A stretch of 64,000 nt of DNA from Clostridia bacterium (lineage in GTDB: Bacteria; Bacillota; Clostridia; Oscillospirales; Acutalibacteraceae): the NCBI GenBank assembly GCA_017522225.1, contig JAFWZR010000031.1, forward strand, positions 62,001 to 126,000, given 5' to 3'. The notes beneath the pieces were generated by a model, which had not been told where the DNA came from, did not search any database, and worked only from the letters and a program-made list of their open reading frames with translations. The position numbers and the translations under genes were made by a program. Position 1 is the first letter of the stretch; every line of letters begins with the position of its first letter. This document shows positions 54,572 to 63,619 of this stretch, piece by piece.

Positions 54572-56008
54572 ATGGCACAGCAGAAAAAAATGGTTGAAGA
54601 AATCACTTCCATGGAAGAGGATTTCGCAAAATGGTATACAGACGTCGTTAAGAAAGCAGAGCTTATCGAGTACACAAGTGTAAAGGGTTGTATGGTTATC
54701 AGACCTTACGGCTACGCTATCTGGGAAAACATTCAGCATACCCTTGACACAATGTTCAAGAAGACAGGTCACGAGAATGTTTGCATGCCGATGTTCATCC
54801 CCGAAAGCCTTCTTAATAAAGAGAAGGATCACGTTGAAGGCTTCGCACCCGAGGTTGCCTGGGTTACTTACGGCGGTAATGAAAAGCTTGAAGAGCGTCT
54901 TTGCGTCCGTCCGACATCAGAGACTCTTTTCTGTGAGCACTACGCTAACATCATCCACTCCTACCGCGACCTTCCCAAGCTTTACAATCAATGGGTAAGC
55001 GTTGTTCGTTGGGAGAAGACAACACGTCCCTTCCTTCGTTCCAGAGAGTTCCTCTGGCAGGAAGGTCATACAATCCACGCTACAAGCGAAGAGGCACAGG
55101 AAGAAACAATCCGTATGCTCAACGTTTACGCTGAGTTCTGCGAGAAGTATCTTGCTATGCCCGTAGTCAAGGGTGTAAAGACAGAGAAAGAGCGTTTTGC
55201 TGGTGCTGAAGACACATATACAATCGAGGCACTTATGCACGACGGTAAGGCTCTTCAGAGTGCAACATCTCACTTCTTCGGCGACGGCTTTGCAAAGGCA
55301 TTCAACATCCTTTACAGTGGCAAGGATAACAAACAGCATCATCCGTTCCAGACATCGTGGGGCTGCACAACACGTCTTATCGGTGCAATCATTATGACTC
55401 ACGGTGACGATAACGGTCTTGTTCTTCCTCCGCACGTTGCTCCCGTGCAGATGGTTATCATCCCCATCGCTGCACATAAGGAAGGCGTTCTTGACAAGGC
55501 TAACGAGCTTTACAACAAGCTTTCCGACGTATGCCGTGTTAAGCTTGATGACAGCGACAACAGCCCCGGCTGGAAGTTTGCTGAATATGAAATGAAGGGT
55601 GTGCCCCTTCGTCTTGAAATCGGTCCGAAGGATATCGAAAACAACCAGTGCGTTATCGTAAGACGCGACAGCGGTGAAAAGATTTTCGTATCTCTTGACG
55701 AGCTTGAAGCAAAAATCCCTGAGCTTCTTCAGTCCGTGCATGACGGTCTTTATCAGAAGGCTTATGACCGCCGTGCAAGTATGACATTTACCGCAAAAGA
55801 CTTTGCAGAGCTTAAGGACATCGCAGACAATAAGCCCGGCTTTATTAAGGCTATGTGGTGCGGCGACCGTGCTTGCGAGGATAAGCTTAAGGAAGAAGCA
55901 GGCGTTACATCACGCTGTATCCCCTTCGAGCAGGAAACACTTTCCGACACTTGCGTTTGCTGCGGCAAGCCGGCTACAAAAATGCTTTATTGGGGCAAGG
56001 CATATTAA
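54572..56008 (+). CDS. proS: Prolyl-tRNA synthetase, type 3 (archaeal/eukaryotic-like)
   Basis: 478 residues. It lacks the large editing insertion of the bacterial type and has the type-3 C-terminal zinc-binding end ([19 protein letters not shown]). Class II motif 2 is RTE-like ([24 protein letters not shown]), with the [15 protein letters not shown] and [15 protein letters not shown] segments typical of ProRS. It charges tRNA-Pro. A 274-codon open frame on the opposite strand is a codon-bias shadow. A terminator follows at 56019. Confidence 0.97.
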   Translation: MAQQKKMVEEITSMEEDFAKWYTDVVKKAELIEYTSVKGCMVIRPYGYAIWENIQHTLDTMFKKTGHENVCMPMFIPESLLNKEKDHVEGFAPEVAWVTYGGNEKLEERLCVRPTSETLFCEHYANIIHSYRDLPKLYNQWVSVVRWEKTTRPFLRSREFLWQEGHTIHATSEEAQEETIRMLNVYAEFCEKYLAMPVVKGVKTEKERFAGAEDTYTIEALMHDGKALQSATSHFFGDGFAKAFNILYSGKDNKQHHPFQTSWGCTTRLIGAIIMTHGDDNGLVLPPHVAPVQMVIIPIAAHKEGVLDKANELYNKLSDVCRVKLDDSDNSPGWKFAEYEMKGVPLRLEIGPKDIENNQCVIVRRDSGEKIFVSLDELEAKIPELLQSVHDGLYQKAYDRRASMTFTAKDFAELKDIADNKPGFIKAMWCGDRACEDKLKEEAGVTSRCIPFEQETLSDTCVCCGKPATKMLYWGKAY

Positions 56009-56018
56009 AATAAGATTA

Positions 56019-56047
56019 AAGCTGTGTCGGTCGGACACAGCTTTTTT
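56019..56047 (+). terminator. Terminator of proS
   Basis: AGCTGTGTC (56020-56028) pairs with GACACAGCT (56034-56042), followed by T6. Confidence 0.9.
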
Positions 56048-56062
56048 ATTACGGAGGACACT

Positions 56063-58300
56063 ATGGAACATAATTTCAAGGGCATATGGATTGGCGCAGA
56101 TATGACTCTGGAGGACAGATTTGCACCGATATTCAAAAAAGATTTTTCAGTTTCAAATCCCGTAAAAGAAGCACGGATTTTCATCTGCGGTCTCGGTCTT
56201 TTTGAAATGAGAGTTAACGGCAGGCTCCCCGACGATACTGTACTCAATCCCCCTCACTCACAGTATTCACAGACAGTTTTCTACAGAGTTTTTGATATTA
56301 CAAGACTTATCAACGTTGGAGAAAACAGTATCTGTGTTGAGGTAGGTCATAGCTTTTTCAACGAGACAACCGATGTCTGGAATTGGCAGACCGCTTCATG
56401 GCGTTCAATTCCTAAGCTGATTGCGGATATAGAAATCACTTATGCTGACGGCACTAAAGAAAACCTTGCAACAGGTACGGACTGGACAGTAACAAAAGAC
56501 GGCCCGACAACCGAAAACAGTATTTATCTTGGCGAAACCTACGATGCCCGCCGTAAAGACTTTACGTGGGACAAAGCAAAAGAGGTCGATGCACCTTCAG
56601 GTATGCTCAAGGAGCAGGAAGCGCCCTTTATCCGTCGTGTAGACACCTTCAGACCCAAAAGCATTAAGCGTATGGAAAACGGCAGTCTGATTATCGAAGC
56701 TCCTGAAATGATGACAGGCTGGGCTGAAATGCGGCTGAACGCACCGAAGGATACCATTATAACAATCACTTACGGTGAAAAGCTCACAAGTGAAGGCTAT
56801 GTGCAAAAAATCGGCCACACCGAAGGTCACGGATGCGAATGGTGGCCAAACGCATACATACAGCAGGATAAATTCATCTCAGACGGCGCTGTCGCCCTGT
56901 TTGAACCGAAATTCAGCTACAAGGGTTACAGGTATATTCAGATAGATAACCACGCCGAGAACCTCACTGCAGACGATATAAGGCTTTACAGACTTGCAAA
57001 TGAGATTGACACCATCGGCAAATTCGAGTGCTCAGACGAGCTTGTAAACACGCTTCACACCATTATGTGCCGTACTATGATCAACAACTTCCAATGGAAG
57101 CCGACAGACACACCTGTGTGGGAGAAAAACGGCTGGCTCGGCGACGCAAACTGTGCGCTCGAGACAATGATGTACAATTTTGATATGAGCGTGTATATGC
57201 CGCAGTTTATCGACATTATGGACGATTGCTTCAAGGACTACGGCAAGGTGCCTGTAATTGTTCCTACGGCTGAATGGGGTGTCGGGAATTCACCTGTGTG
57301 GAATACAATTTACGTATTCGCAACCGAGGCGTTAATAAATTTCCATAATAACAAGGCTTATGCCGAAAAAATCTATCTGCATCTGCGTCAGTTTGCACTC
57401 AATGATATCGCAGACCTTGAAAAATTCGGCGGCACCTGGGAGGTGCGCGGACTTTCTGACTGGGTTGCACCGTCAAACGATGAATTCGGCGAGGTTGAAG
57501 CTGATCCGTCCGAGGGTGCTGAAATCTGCTGTACCGCATACATTTACGCTATGCTCAGATCAATGGCAAGAATTTCTGAAATCCTTGATAAGGGTGACGA
57601 AGCAGAATATCTCAGCTATGCAGAAAAAATCCGCAATGATTTTAACGAGAAATTCTATAATACAGAAAAGCAGATTTACGAAACAACCCATTGGAAGCAG
57701 ATGGGCAACCGCAGAAAGTACAGACAGACATCCAATCTCCTGCCCCTTTCATTCGGAATGGTTGACGAGAAAAACAGAGATGCTGTTATCAAAAATCTTG
57801 TTGACGACATCGTCACTCACGGTTATCATCTTGATACAGGATGCACGGGAACAAAGCATATTCTTCCCGTTCTGTTCAACACAGGTCATGCTGATATTGC
57901 GTACAAGATACTGACACAGACCACATACCCGAGCTGGGGTTATTGGGTAGAGAACGGAACAACAAGTGCGTGGGAAAGCTGGGAGCTTTCCACCCGTTCA
58001 CTTAACCACTACTTCCTCGGAACTTATGACGAGATTCTTTATTCACACATTGCAGGTATCCGTGATGTTAAAAATGGTTACGAAACATTTACCGTAGCAC
58101 CCGAAACAGAATGCGGTATGCAATGGGCAAAGGCGTCGGTTGAAACCCCGAAGGGTACTGTCCGTTGCGAATGGGAAAAGACAGACGGTAAAACTCTTAT
58201 CGAAATTGAAATCCCTGACGGTGCAACTGCACTTATCAGACTCAAAAACGGATTAACTGAAACCAAATCAAAGGGGATATATAAATACAGTTTCAAATAA
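56063..58300 (+). CDS. Alpha-L-rhamnosidase, GH78 family
   Basis: 745 residues from ATG 56063 (RBS ACGGAGGA); the longer start inside the terminator is rejected. An N-terminal beta domain with ICGLGLFEMRVNG and the Bac_rhamnosid region (about 25-315) precede an (alpha/alpha)6 barrel (about 320-660). The GH78 catalytic signature is DTPVWEKNGWLGDAN, with Glu354 as likely general acid. GTWEVRGLSDW and YPSWGYWVENGTTSAWESW are further barrel hallmarks. A C-terminal beta domain closes the chain. There is no signal peptide, so it acts on imported rhamnosides. The DUF6273 gene follows after 49 bp. Confidence 0.9.
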   Translation: MEHNFKGIWIGADMTLEDRFAPIFKKDFSVSNPVKEARIFICGLGLFEMRVNGRLPDDTVLNPPHSQYSQTVFYRVFDITRLINVGENSICVEVGHSFFNETTDVWNWQTASWRSIPKLIADIEITYADGTKENLATGTDWTVTKDGPTTENSIYLGETYDARRKDFTWDKAKEVDAPSGMLKEQEAPFIRRVDTFRPKSIKRMENGSLIIEAPEMMTGWAEMRLNAPKDTIITITYGEKLTSEGYVQKIGHTEGHGCEWWPNAYIQQDKFISDGAVALFEPKFSYKGYRYIQIDNHAENLTADDIRLYRLANEIDTIGKFECSDELVNTLHTIMCRTMINNFQWKPTDTPVWEKNGWLGDANCALETMMYNFDMSVYMPQFIDIMDDCFKDYGKVPVIVPTAEWGVGNSPVWNTIYVFATEALINFHNNKAYAEKIYLHLRQFALNDIADLEKFGGTWEVRGLSDWVAPSNDEFGEVEADPSEGAEICCTAYIYAMLRSMARISEILDKGDEAEYLSYAEKIRNDFNEKFYNTEKQIYETTHWKQMGNRRKYRQTSNLLPLSFGMVDEKNRDAVIKNLVDDIVTHGYHLDTGCTGTKHILPVLFNTGHADIAYKILTQTTYPSWGYWVENGTTSAWESWELSTRSLNHYFLGTYDEILYSHIAGIRDVKNGYETFTVAPETECGMQWAKASVETPKGTVRCEWEKTDGKTLIEIEIPDGATALIRLKNGLTETKSKGIYKYSFK

Positions 58301-58349
58301 TGATAAAAATACCCATTAAACATTACCGATGTATCAGGAGGAATAAGTT

Positions 58350-59198
58350 ATGGTAGCTTCAAATTATTTATTAAAAATAGCAGCTGAATTCTCACTGGAA
58401 AAGAATACTACGAGGGCAAGAGACTTTTTTGATTATTATTTAACTGAAATCAGTAATCTTAAATGTCACGATCGCCTGATTTTAGGCGAGTGCCGTTTGT
58501 GCTCAGGCATCAAACCTAATGATTTAGATGTCCGTATGCCCATATCTTGGGAAATTCTCGAAAAACAAGGGAACCGTATACTTTTACTTAGCGAGTTTTG
58601 TTTGGACTGGGAGTTTTATTACGGTAACTGTTTGAACGAAGGTTCTGCATCAGATAATACCTGGGAAACATCATTCATACGAAAAATGTTGAACAGAGAC
58701 TTCTTTGAAAACTCTTTTAAGGGTATCGAAAAAAATATTATTATTACAACACAAGTCAAAACCTTACCCAATCCCATCTACGGAAACAATCCCGGAAACA
58801 CTACGCAGGATAAATTATTTTTGCTAAGTTCGGATGAGGTAATAAAATATTTTGCCGGAAAAGACGGCAATCCGCTGTCAGACAGAGAGTTGGATAAAGA
58901 AAAAGCATATCTTAAAGCGTTTAATGCACCTTATTTCGACCTTGGAAATTCCTCAGCAAGTACCTGTATTCTGATGGCAGATAAATTCGATCAGGATCGA
59001 ATTAACATATACAGAGATAATTGCTTCTGGTGGTTGCGCACCCCCGGAATCGAGCAAAATGATGTTGTTACCGTCACTACGGAAGGTGCTATTAACTTTG
59101 AAGGTGAATCTTCAATGTCTGATGAGATAGGGATCAGACCTGCTATGTGGATCGATCTGGATATTGCTAAAGAAATGATTTATTCATCTGAAAACTAA
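58350..59198 (+). CDS. DUF6273 domain-containing protein
   Basis: 282 residues from ATG 58350 (RBS AGGAGGAA). The C-terminal two-thirds have the DUF6273 pattern: ISWEILEKQGNRILLLSEFCLDWEFY, SFIRKMLNRDFFENSF, DKLFLLSSDEVIKYF, FWWLRTPG and IGIRPAMWIDL. This resembles the formylglycine-generating/C-lectin-like folds found in ligand-displaying proteins, but no function is known. There is no signal peptide. Its base composition is more AT-rich than that of GH78, suggesting separate origin. Cotranscription with GH78 is likely from the spacing. Confidence 0.72.
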   Translation: MVASNYLLKIAAEFSLEKNTTRARDFFDYYLTEISNLKCHDRLILGECRLCSGIKPNDLDVRMPISWEILEKQGNRILLLSEFCLDWEFYYGNCLNEGSASDNTWETSFIRKMLNRDFFENSFKGIEKNIIITTQVKTLPNPIYGNNPGNTTQDKLFLLSSDEVIKYFAGKDGNPLSDRELDKEKAYLKAFNAPYFDLGNSSASTCILMADKFDQDRINIYRDNCFWWLRTPGIEQNDVVTVTTEGAINFEGESSMSDEIGIRPAMWIDLDIAKEMIYSSEN

Positions 59199-59247
59199 TA
59201 ATCACTCTTATGTTATTGTTAGCTTTTAAATAAGCATAAAAACACTG

Positions 59248-59281
59248 AACCCACAGTTACAATGTCAGTAACTGTGGGTTT
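59248..59281. terminator. Bidirectional terminator after the DUF6273 gene
   Basis: AACCCACAGTTAC (59248-59260) and GTAACTGTGGGTT (59268-59280) form a perfect 13-bp stem with short T runs on both strands. Confidence 0.85.
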
Positions 59282-59284
59282 ATC

Positions 59285-60607
59285 TTACATCTCAAATTTA
59301 CTGTCTGCTTCTGCAGGAAGGTTGGATTTATTGAGGTCTCCTCCCCTGTCCGTAAACATTTTGTAAAGCTCAGCCTTACGCTCATCGGTATAGGAATAAC
59401 CCCAGAGGCGGTTGATCTTGCCGAAATCCTCAAAGGTTTCGTCAGGCAGAACTTCAATTTTTGAAAAATCATATGGGAGCGGAATTTTAACCGTGCCGTC
59501 CGAGGTTATGTAGTGTGCCCTTGCAAGCTCAATCAATCGGCGGTTCGCTTCAATTCTCGGATACTCCTCGTCAAACTTGATGCGTGTTATCGGGAATACT
59601 GCAACCTCGGCATTCAGGTACTCGTAAGCCTTCACGGAAAGACCTGTGTGGCCGTGGTGCGAAACCTGAACAACATCACACTTAAGCGTTTCACCGTAAC
59701 GCTTTTCAAACTCAGCGGAAGCAAGTCGGCTTGCATCACCCGGAATGAAAACGCGTGAATTCTCCGCAGTGAGCATAACCATACAGGATGAATCGTTATA
59801 ATCTGTGATAAGATTCGGATAGATATCCTCGTGTGTGCCCAGAACATCAAACATAAGATTTCTGATATAGAAACGCTGACCTGTGTGAATTTTATATGTC
59901 GGGATCTTTGTTTCATCAAGCATTTTAAAAAGCTTTTTGGAAAGCAGAACCTCTTCCCTCGCCCACTCCTTATGTCCGATATAATCGTCGGGAATAAGAT
60001 TTGAGTATATACCTTCGATAATACAGTCATGGCAATTGTAACGAAGAAAATCCATAAATTTGCACATATGGTCAGAATGTGCGTGTGTCAGAAGCCAGCC
60101 GTTGACAACCACCTTCTGCCCCTCGGGTGTGCGCTCACGCATAAAATTATAAATTCTGTCATTATCGTTAAACTGCATATAGTGACCGCTGTCCACAACA
60201 AAGAAGCTGTAGTCGGGACACTGAATCATAAGACACATACCGCAGTCGATAAGTGACTGATCGCTTTCAAAGCCGTAAAAAGCTGTTTCACCGTCACCGT
60301 TGCACTCTGTCGGAATAAGGCACGGAATAAGATTCGTTTTACTTGCGCAGACACGCACAATACTGTCGCACGGAGTAAACAACGCATTCACAACAACCTC
60401 ACCCTTAAGGCAGGTGTAGAGGTTGCCGTTAATTTCAGTCTTCTGCAAGACTGCCATACCGTCAGCCTCAAGAGCATCAATCCACTCGCTGTATTCAGCC
60501 TTTGTCACATTGCGGTAAAGGCGCATATAGCAATTTTCACGGCAGTCATAGGTCGGCTCATCCGCAGCTTCACGGAACTGCAGAAATTTTTCAAAAACCT
60601 TTTCCAT
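59285..60607 (-). CDS. MBL-fold metallo-hydrolase with unknown N-terminal domain
   Basis: 440 residues. Residues 1-120 form an uncharacterised domain rich in Cys (about nine) with a strand-rich pattern. The metallo-beta-lactamase domain begins near 125. Zinc ligands are seen in LLTHAHSDHM (His175, His177, Asp179, His180), then IPGDASRLAS and VSHHGHTG, as in ComEC-like MBL proteins. No signal peptide. Its ATG overlaps the stop of the cohesin-like gene (TAATG), so the two are translated together. The substrate is unknown; a nucleic acid or phosphodiester role is possible from the ComEC-like pattern. Confidence 0.8.
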   Translation of the reverse strand: MEKVFEKFLQFREAADEPTYDCRENCYMRLYRNVTKAEYSEWIDALEADGMAVLQKTEINGNLYTCLKGEVVVNALFTPCDSIVRVCASKTNLIPCLIPTECNGDGETAFYGFESDQSLIDCGMCLMIQCPDYSFFVVDSGHYMQFNDNDRIYNFMRERTPEGQKVVVNGWLLTHAHSDHMCKFMDFLRYNCHDCIIEGIYSNLIPDDYIGHKEWAREEVLLSKKLFKMLDETKIPTYKIHTGQRFYIRNLMFDVLGTHEDIYPNLITDYNDSSCMVMLTAENSRVFIPGDASRLASAEFEKRYGETLKCDVVQVSHHGHTGLSVKAYEYLNAEVAVFPITRIKFDEEYPRIEANRRLIELARAHYITSDGTVKIPLPYDFSKIEVLPDETFEDFGKINRLWGYSYTDERKAELYKMFTDRGGDLNKSNLPAEADSKFEM

Positions 60608-61365
60608 TATGCTTCCTCATTTCCGTCATCGGGAGATTTTTTCTTTTTCATAACAACTACGGTAACAACACCGACAGCAGCCACAAAAGCAACGGCAACC
60701 GCTGCAATTATAATATCCTTGGATTTGTTATCTTTTACTGATGTGTTTTCTTCATTTTCAACATCAATCACTTCACCGCTGTTTTCGGTGATATCGTTTG
60801 TTGAGGACTGAATCTCATCCTCAGTCTTTACAGAAGCGGAAGCCGATGTTGTTTCATCAGGAGCTGATGTTGATGACACTGCTGCACCCTGCAGGTCTGT
60901 TGTAACAGAGGTATCAATAGCTGCAAGAGAAGCGTCAACACAGTTGGTGACGATAATCTTGAAATCATCGTTTGTAAGCGGCTCTTCAGAAAGCTTTTTA
61001 AGTGTGATTACAAAAAGATCCTTGCTTTCTATATTGCGGTAAGCCGGAATTATAGCCATCGTTCCCTTAACAGGGTCGGCTTCAGGATTGATTTCAGCAA
61101 AAGCAGCATCAGCCTGACCGCGGTAAGCCTCAAAGCCCTTGCCCTTTTCTGCACTTACAACCTCGACTCTTTCCTTGTTCAGCTTAACCTCGAAATCGAA
61201 GCCCGAAAAGCTTGTTCCGCCGTTGAAATCAATTGTAACAACTGCCTGCTTGTCTGTTTCAGACACAAGTGTGATATTGAACTTCGCAAGTCCCTCTGCG
61301 GAAGCAGTCACGCAGGTGAGCATAACCAGAACAACGCTGACAATCAGCGACATTATTTTTTTCAT
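60607..61365 (-). CDS. Membrane-anchored cohesin-like domain protein
   Basis: 252 residues from ATG 61365, which is 8 nt from GGAGG (the ATG at 61371 is only 2 nt away). A signal peptide (to about ASA-E, residue 24) is followed by a beta-rich domain (about 25-155) with VTIDFNGGTSFSGFDFEVKL and VEVVSAEKG, as in cohesin and related carbohydrate-binding modules. A Ser/Thr/Glu linker, a membrane helix (IIIAAVAVAFVAAVGVVTVVV) and a KKKK cytoplasmic tail close the chain. It could anchor dockerin-bearing proteins at the cell surface. Cohesin identity is by pattern only. Confidence 0.7.
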   Translation of the reverse strand: MKKIMSLIVSVVLVMLTCVTASAEGLAKFNITLVSETDKQAVVTIDFNGGTSFSGFDFEVKLNKERVEVVSAEKGKGFEAYRGQADAAFAEINPEADPVKGTMAIIPAYRNIESKDLFVITLKKLSEEPLTNDDFKIIVTNCVDASLAAIDTSVTTDLQGAAVSSTSAPDETTSASASVKTEDEIQSSTNDITENSGEVIDVENEENTSVKDNKSKDIIIAAVAVAFVAAVGVVTVVVMKKKKSPDDGNEEA

Positions 61366-61435
61366 TTTCATAACCTCCGTATGAATTTAATCGTAACAGA
61401 TATATGATACCACAAACGCTCACAATTTACAATAG

Positions 61436-61475
61436 AGGCAAAAAGAGAACCGAAAGCAAGATGCTCCGGTTCTCT
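61436..61475 (-). terminator. Terminator of the lipid kinase gene
   Basis: AGAGAACCG (61444-61452) pairs with CGGTTCTCT (61467-61475). The minus strand continues with TTTTTG. Confidence 0.8.
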
Positions 61476-61480
61476 TATTA

Positions 61481-62434
61481 TTAAATCTTTAAGCCGATTT
61501 CGTTTGTCAGCTTACCGCTTTTTCTGTCCTCTACATAATCAGAGGTTGCAGGAACAACGAATGTAAATTCTTCGGGCAGAATCTCAAAGGTACAGTCGTT
61601 AACAATATCAACCTCGCCGTCGATATTTATAGCCGCAGGCTCGTCGCTGTGAACGGTCATTTTCTTACCTCTGACATAAAGAGTTTGCTTCCAGTTATAG
61701 TGCTTACCCTTTTTGTATCCGCCAACCTTCATCAGCATATCAGGAAGTGACAAGGTATCTATAATACTGAAATCGAGCAAGCCGTCATCGGGCAGTGCAT
61801 ACGGTGTCGCCTGATAGCCTCCGCCGTAATATCGGCTGTTGCCGCATACGGTAAAGAGGAACTCACCCGATATAGGTCTGTTGTCATCTATCGTTATTGT
61901 AAACTTGTTTACCCTGTTGACCATTGCACAGTAAGCAAGTGCTGCAGTATACGCTCTGTCACCGCGCAAAAGCGGAATTTTCTTAAAATCCGATTGCTTC
62001 GCACAGATTTCGGCATCCATACCCATTGAGCACTGATTAACAGCAATTCTGTCGCCGCACTTTATAGCATCAATCTTAATGGGCGTACCGTTCAGCTGTG
62101 CCTCAATGTCGAGGAAGTCTTCACGGCTGCCGAAAATACGGATAAAATCGTTACCGGATCCCAACGGTACAACTGCAAATTCGACATTCTTATAGCCGTA
62201 GATTATATTGACAAGGTCATAAATTGTGCCGTCACCGCCGCAAGCGTAGAATCTTACCTTTTCGCCTGTTTCCAGATACTTTTTGCAGTACTCAGCCATA
62301 TCATCCCTTGACTTGGTAACATAAACCTCGTAGTCAACATCGTACTTTTCAACACTTTGCTTCAAAAGCGGTCTCAATATACTGTAAGCCTTACCCTTGC
62401 CTGCCTTGGGATTAACAACAAACAGATGCTTCAT
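61481..62434 (-). CDS. Diacylglycerol/lipid kinase family protein (YegS/DgkB type)
   Basis: 317 residues. The N-terminal kinase domain has VNPKAGKG, the nucleotide-binding CGGDGTIYDLVN, and PLGSGNDFIR. The C-terminal beta domain has VNQCSMGMDAEIC and AINIDGE. Such enzymes phosphorylate diacylglycerol or other lipids in the cytoplasmic leaflet to recycle headgroup by-products. The start ATG 62434 is preceded by GAGGCG and lies 10 bp behind the rRNA methylase gene. Confidence 0.93.
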   Translation of the reverse strand: MKHLFVVNPKAGKGKAYSILRPLLKQSVEKYDVDYEVYVTKSRDDMAEYCKKYLETGEKVRFYACGGDGTIYDLVNIIYGYKNVEFAVVPLGSGNDFIRIFGSREDFLDIEAQLNGTPIKIDAIKCGDRIAVNQCSMGMDAEICAKQSDFKKIPLLRGDRAYTAALAYCAMVNRVNKFTITIDDNRPISGEFLFTVCGNSRYYGGGYQATPYALPDDGLLDFSIIDTLSLPDMLMKVGGYKKGKHYNWKQTLYVRGKKMTVHSDEPAAINIDGEVDIVNDCTFEILPEEFTFVVPATSDYVEDRKSGKLTNEIGLKI

Positions 62435-62444
62435 ATCATACGCC

Positions 62445-63560
62445 TCACTTGAAATACATAAACAACTGACATTTAATCATACCGTTATACAACTTACGGC
62501 GTTTATCAGCCTTTCTGCCGAATTCCTTTTCAAACTCTTCAGACGGACTTATAACATAGTATGCCCAACCGCGCTTCTGTTCAAATTTTTCGCCCATAAT
62601 TTTATAAAGCTTCTGTGCCTCTCCGATATCAAGCAGTCTTTCACCGTACGGAGGGTTACAGATAAGTGTGCCTTTTTCACTCTTTGGCTTGAAGTCACGC
62701 AGGTCACACTTTTCAAACTTAATCTTTCTCTCAACACCTGCACGCTTTGCATTTACGCGTGCAATCTCAAGTGCAGACTCATCAATATCCGAGCCGTATG
62801 CGATAAAGTCCGTATCGTAATTCACAAGGTCGCGTGCGCGCTGACGCTCCTCAGCCCATACATATTCGGGAATAACATCCCAACGCTCAGCAGAGAAGTT
62901 GCGGTTAACACCCGGTGCTATGTTGTGCACCATCATTGCACCCTCGATAAGAATTGTACCGCTGCCGCACATCGGGTCATAAAGCGTGTGGTACGGACGA
63001 AGTCTTGCGAGGTTGCAAAGTGAGGCGGCAAGTGTCTCCTTAAGCGGAGCGGCATTTGCCTCAAGACGGTAACCGCGCTTGTGAAGTCCCGCACCCGAAG
63101 TGTCAAGGAGCAGACTTACCTTGTCTTTCATAATGGAAAACTGAATCTGATGTACAGGACCTGTTTCATCAAACCAGCTGATTTTATATTTTGACTTAAG
63201 TCTTTCAACAACAGCCTTTTTGATAATAGACTGACAGTCACTCACACTGAAAAGAGCAGAATTGATAGAATAGCCCTTGACGGGGAATGCATCGTCTACA
63301 CCTATCCAATTCTCCCAGGGAAGTGCCTTTGTGCCCTGAAAAAGCTCCTCAAAGCTTCTTGCGTAAAAATCACCGACAAGAATCTGTATTCTTTCGGAAT
63401 AGCGTGAGCAGATATTCGCTCTCGCAAGAAGGTTTTCGTCACCTGAAAAAAGGACTCTGCCGTTTTCTGAAACTACATTTTCTGCCCCAAGGTCCTTCAT
63501 CTCGTTTGCGATAAGTGACTCAAGACCGAGCAGACACGGAATAACAAAATTTATCTTCAT
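62445..63560 (-). CDS. THUMP-domain class I rRNA methyltransferase (RlmL/YpsC-like)
   Basis: 371 residues. An N-terminal THUMP RNA-binding region (about 1-160) precedes a Rossmann methyltransferase with DPMCGSGTILIEGA (SAM site) and the N6/N2-type catalytic motif NPPYGERL. The N-terminal part FVIPCLLGLESLIANEMKDLG matches the YpsC/RlmL-N group, which methylates guanine N2 in 23S rRNA. It lacks the RlmK half of the E. coli enzyme. First gene of a minus-strand pair with the lipid kinase. The start ATG 63560 has AGAGG upstream. Confidence 0.92.
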   Translation of the reverse strand: MKINFVIPCLLGLESLIANEMKDLGAENVVSENGRVLFSGDENLLARANICSRYSERIQILVGDFYARSFEELFQGTKALPWENWIGVDDAFPVKGYSINSALFSVSDCQSIIKKAVVERLKSKYKISWFDETGPVHQIQFSIMKDKVSLLLDTSGAGLHKRGYRLEANAAPLKETLAASLCNLARLRPYHTLYDPMCGSGTILIEGAMMVHNIAPGVNRNFSAERWDVIPEYVWAEERQRARDLVNYDTDFIAYGSDIDESALEIARVNAKRAGVERKIKFEKCDLRDFKPKSEKGTLICNPPYGERLLDIGEAQKLYKIMGEKFEQKRGWAYYVISPSEEFEKEFGRKADKRRKLYNGMIKCQLFMYFK

Positions 63561-63619
63561 AAGTACCTCTTTAAATTTTATATCTGAATTATACTTCTGT
63601 TTTTTAATTAAATCAAGTC

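Noticed and set aside
54917..55741. 274-codon open frame on the minus strand
   Set aside because: It lies wholly antisense to proS, has no RBS and no recognisable domain. Strong codon bias in proS explains it.
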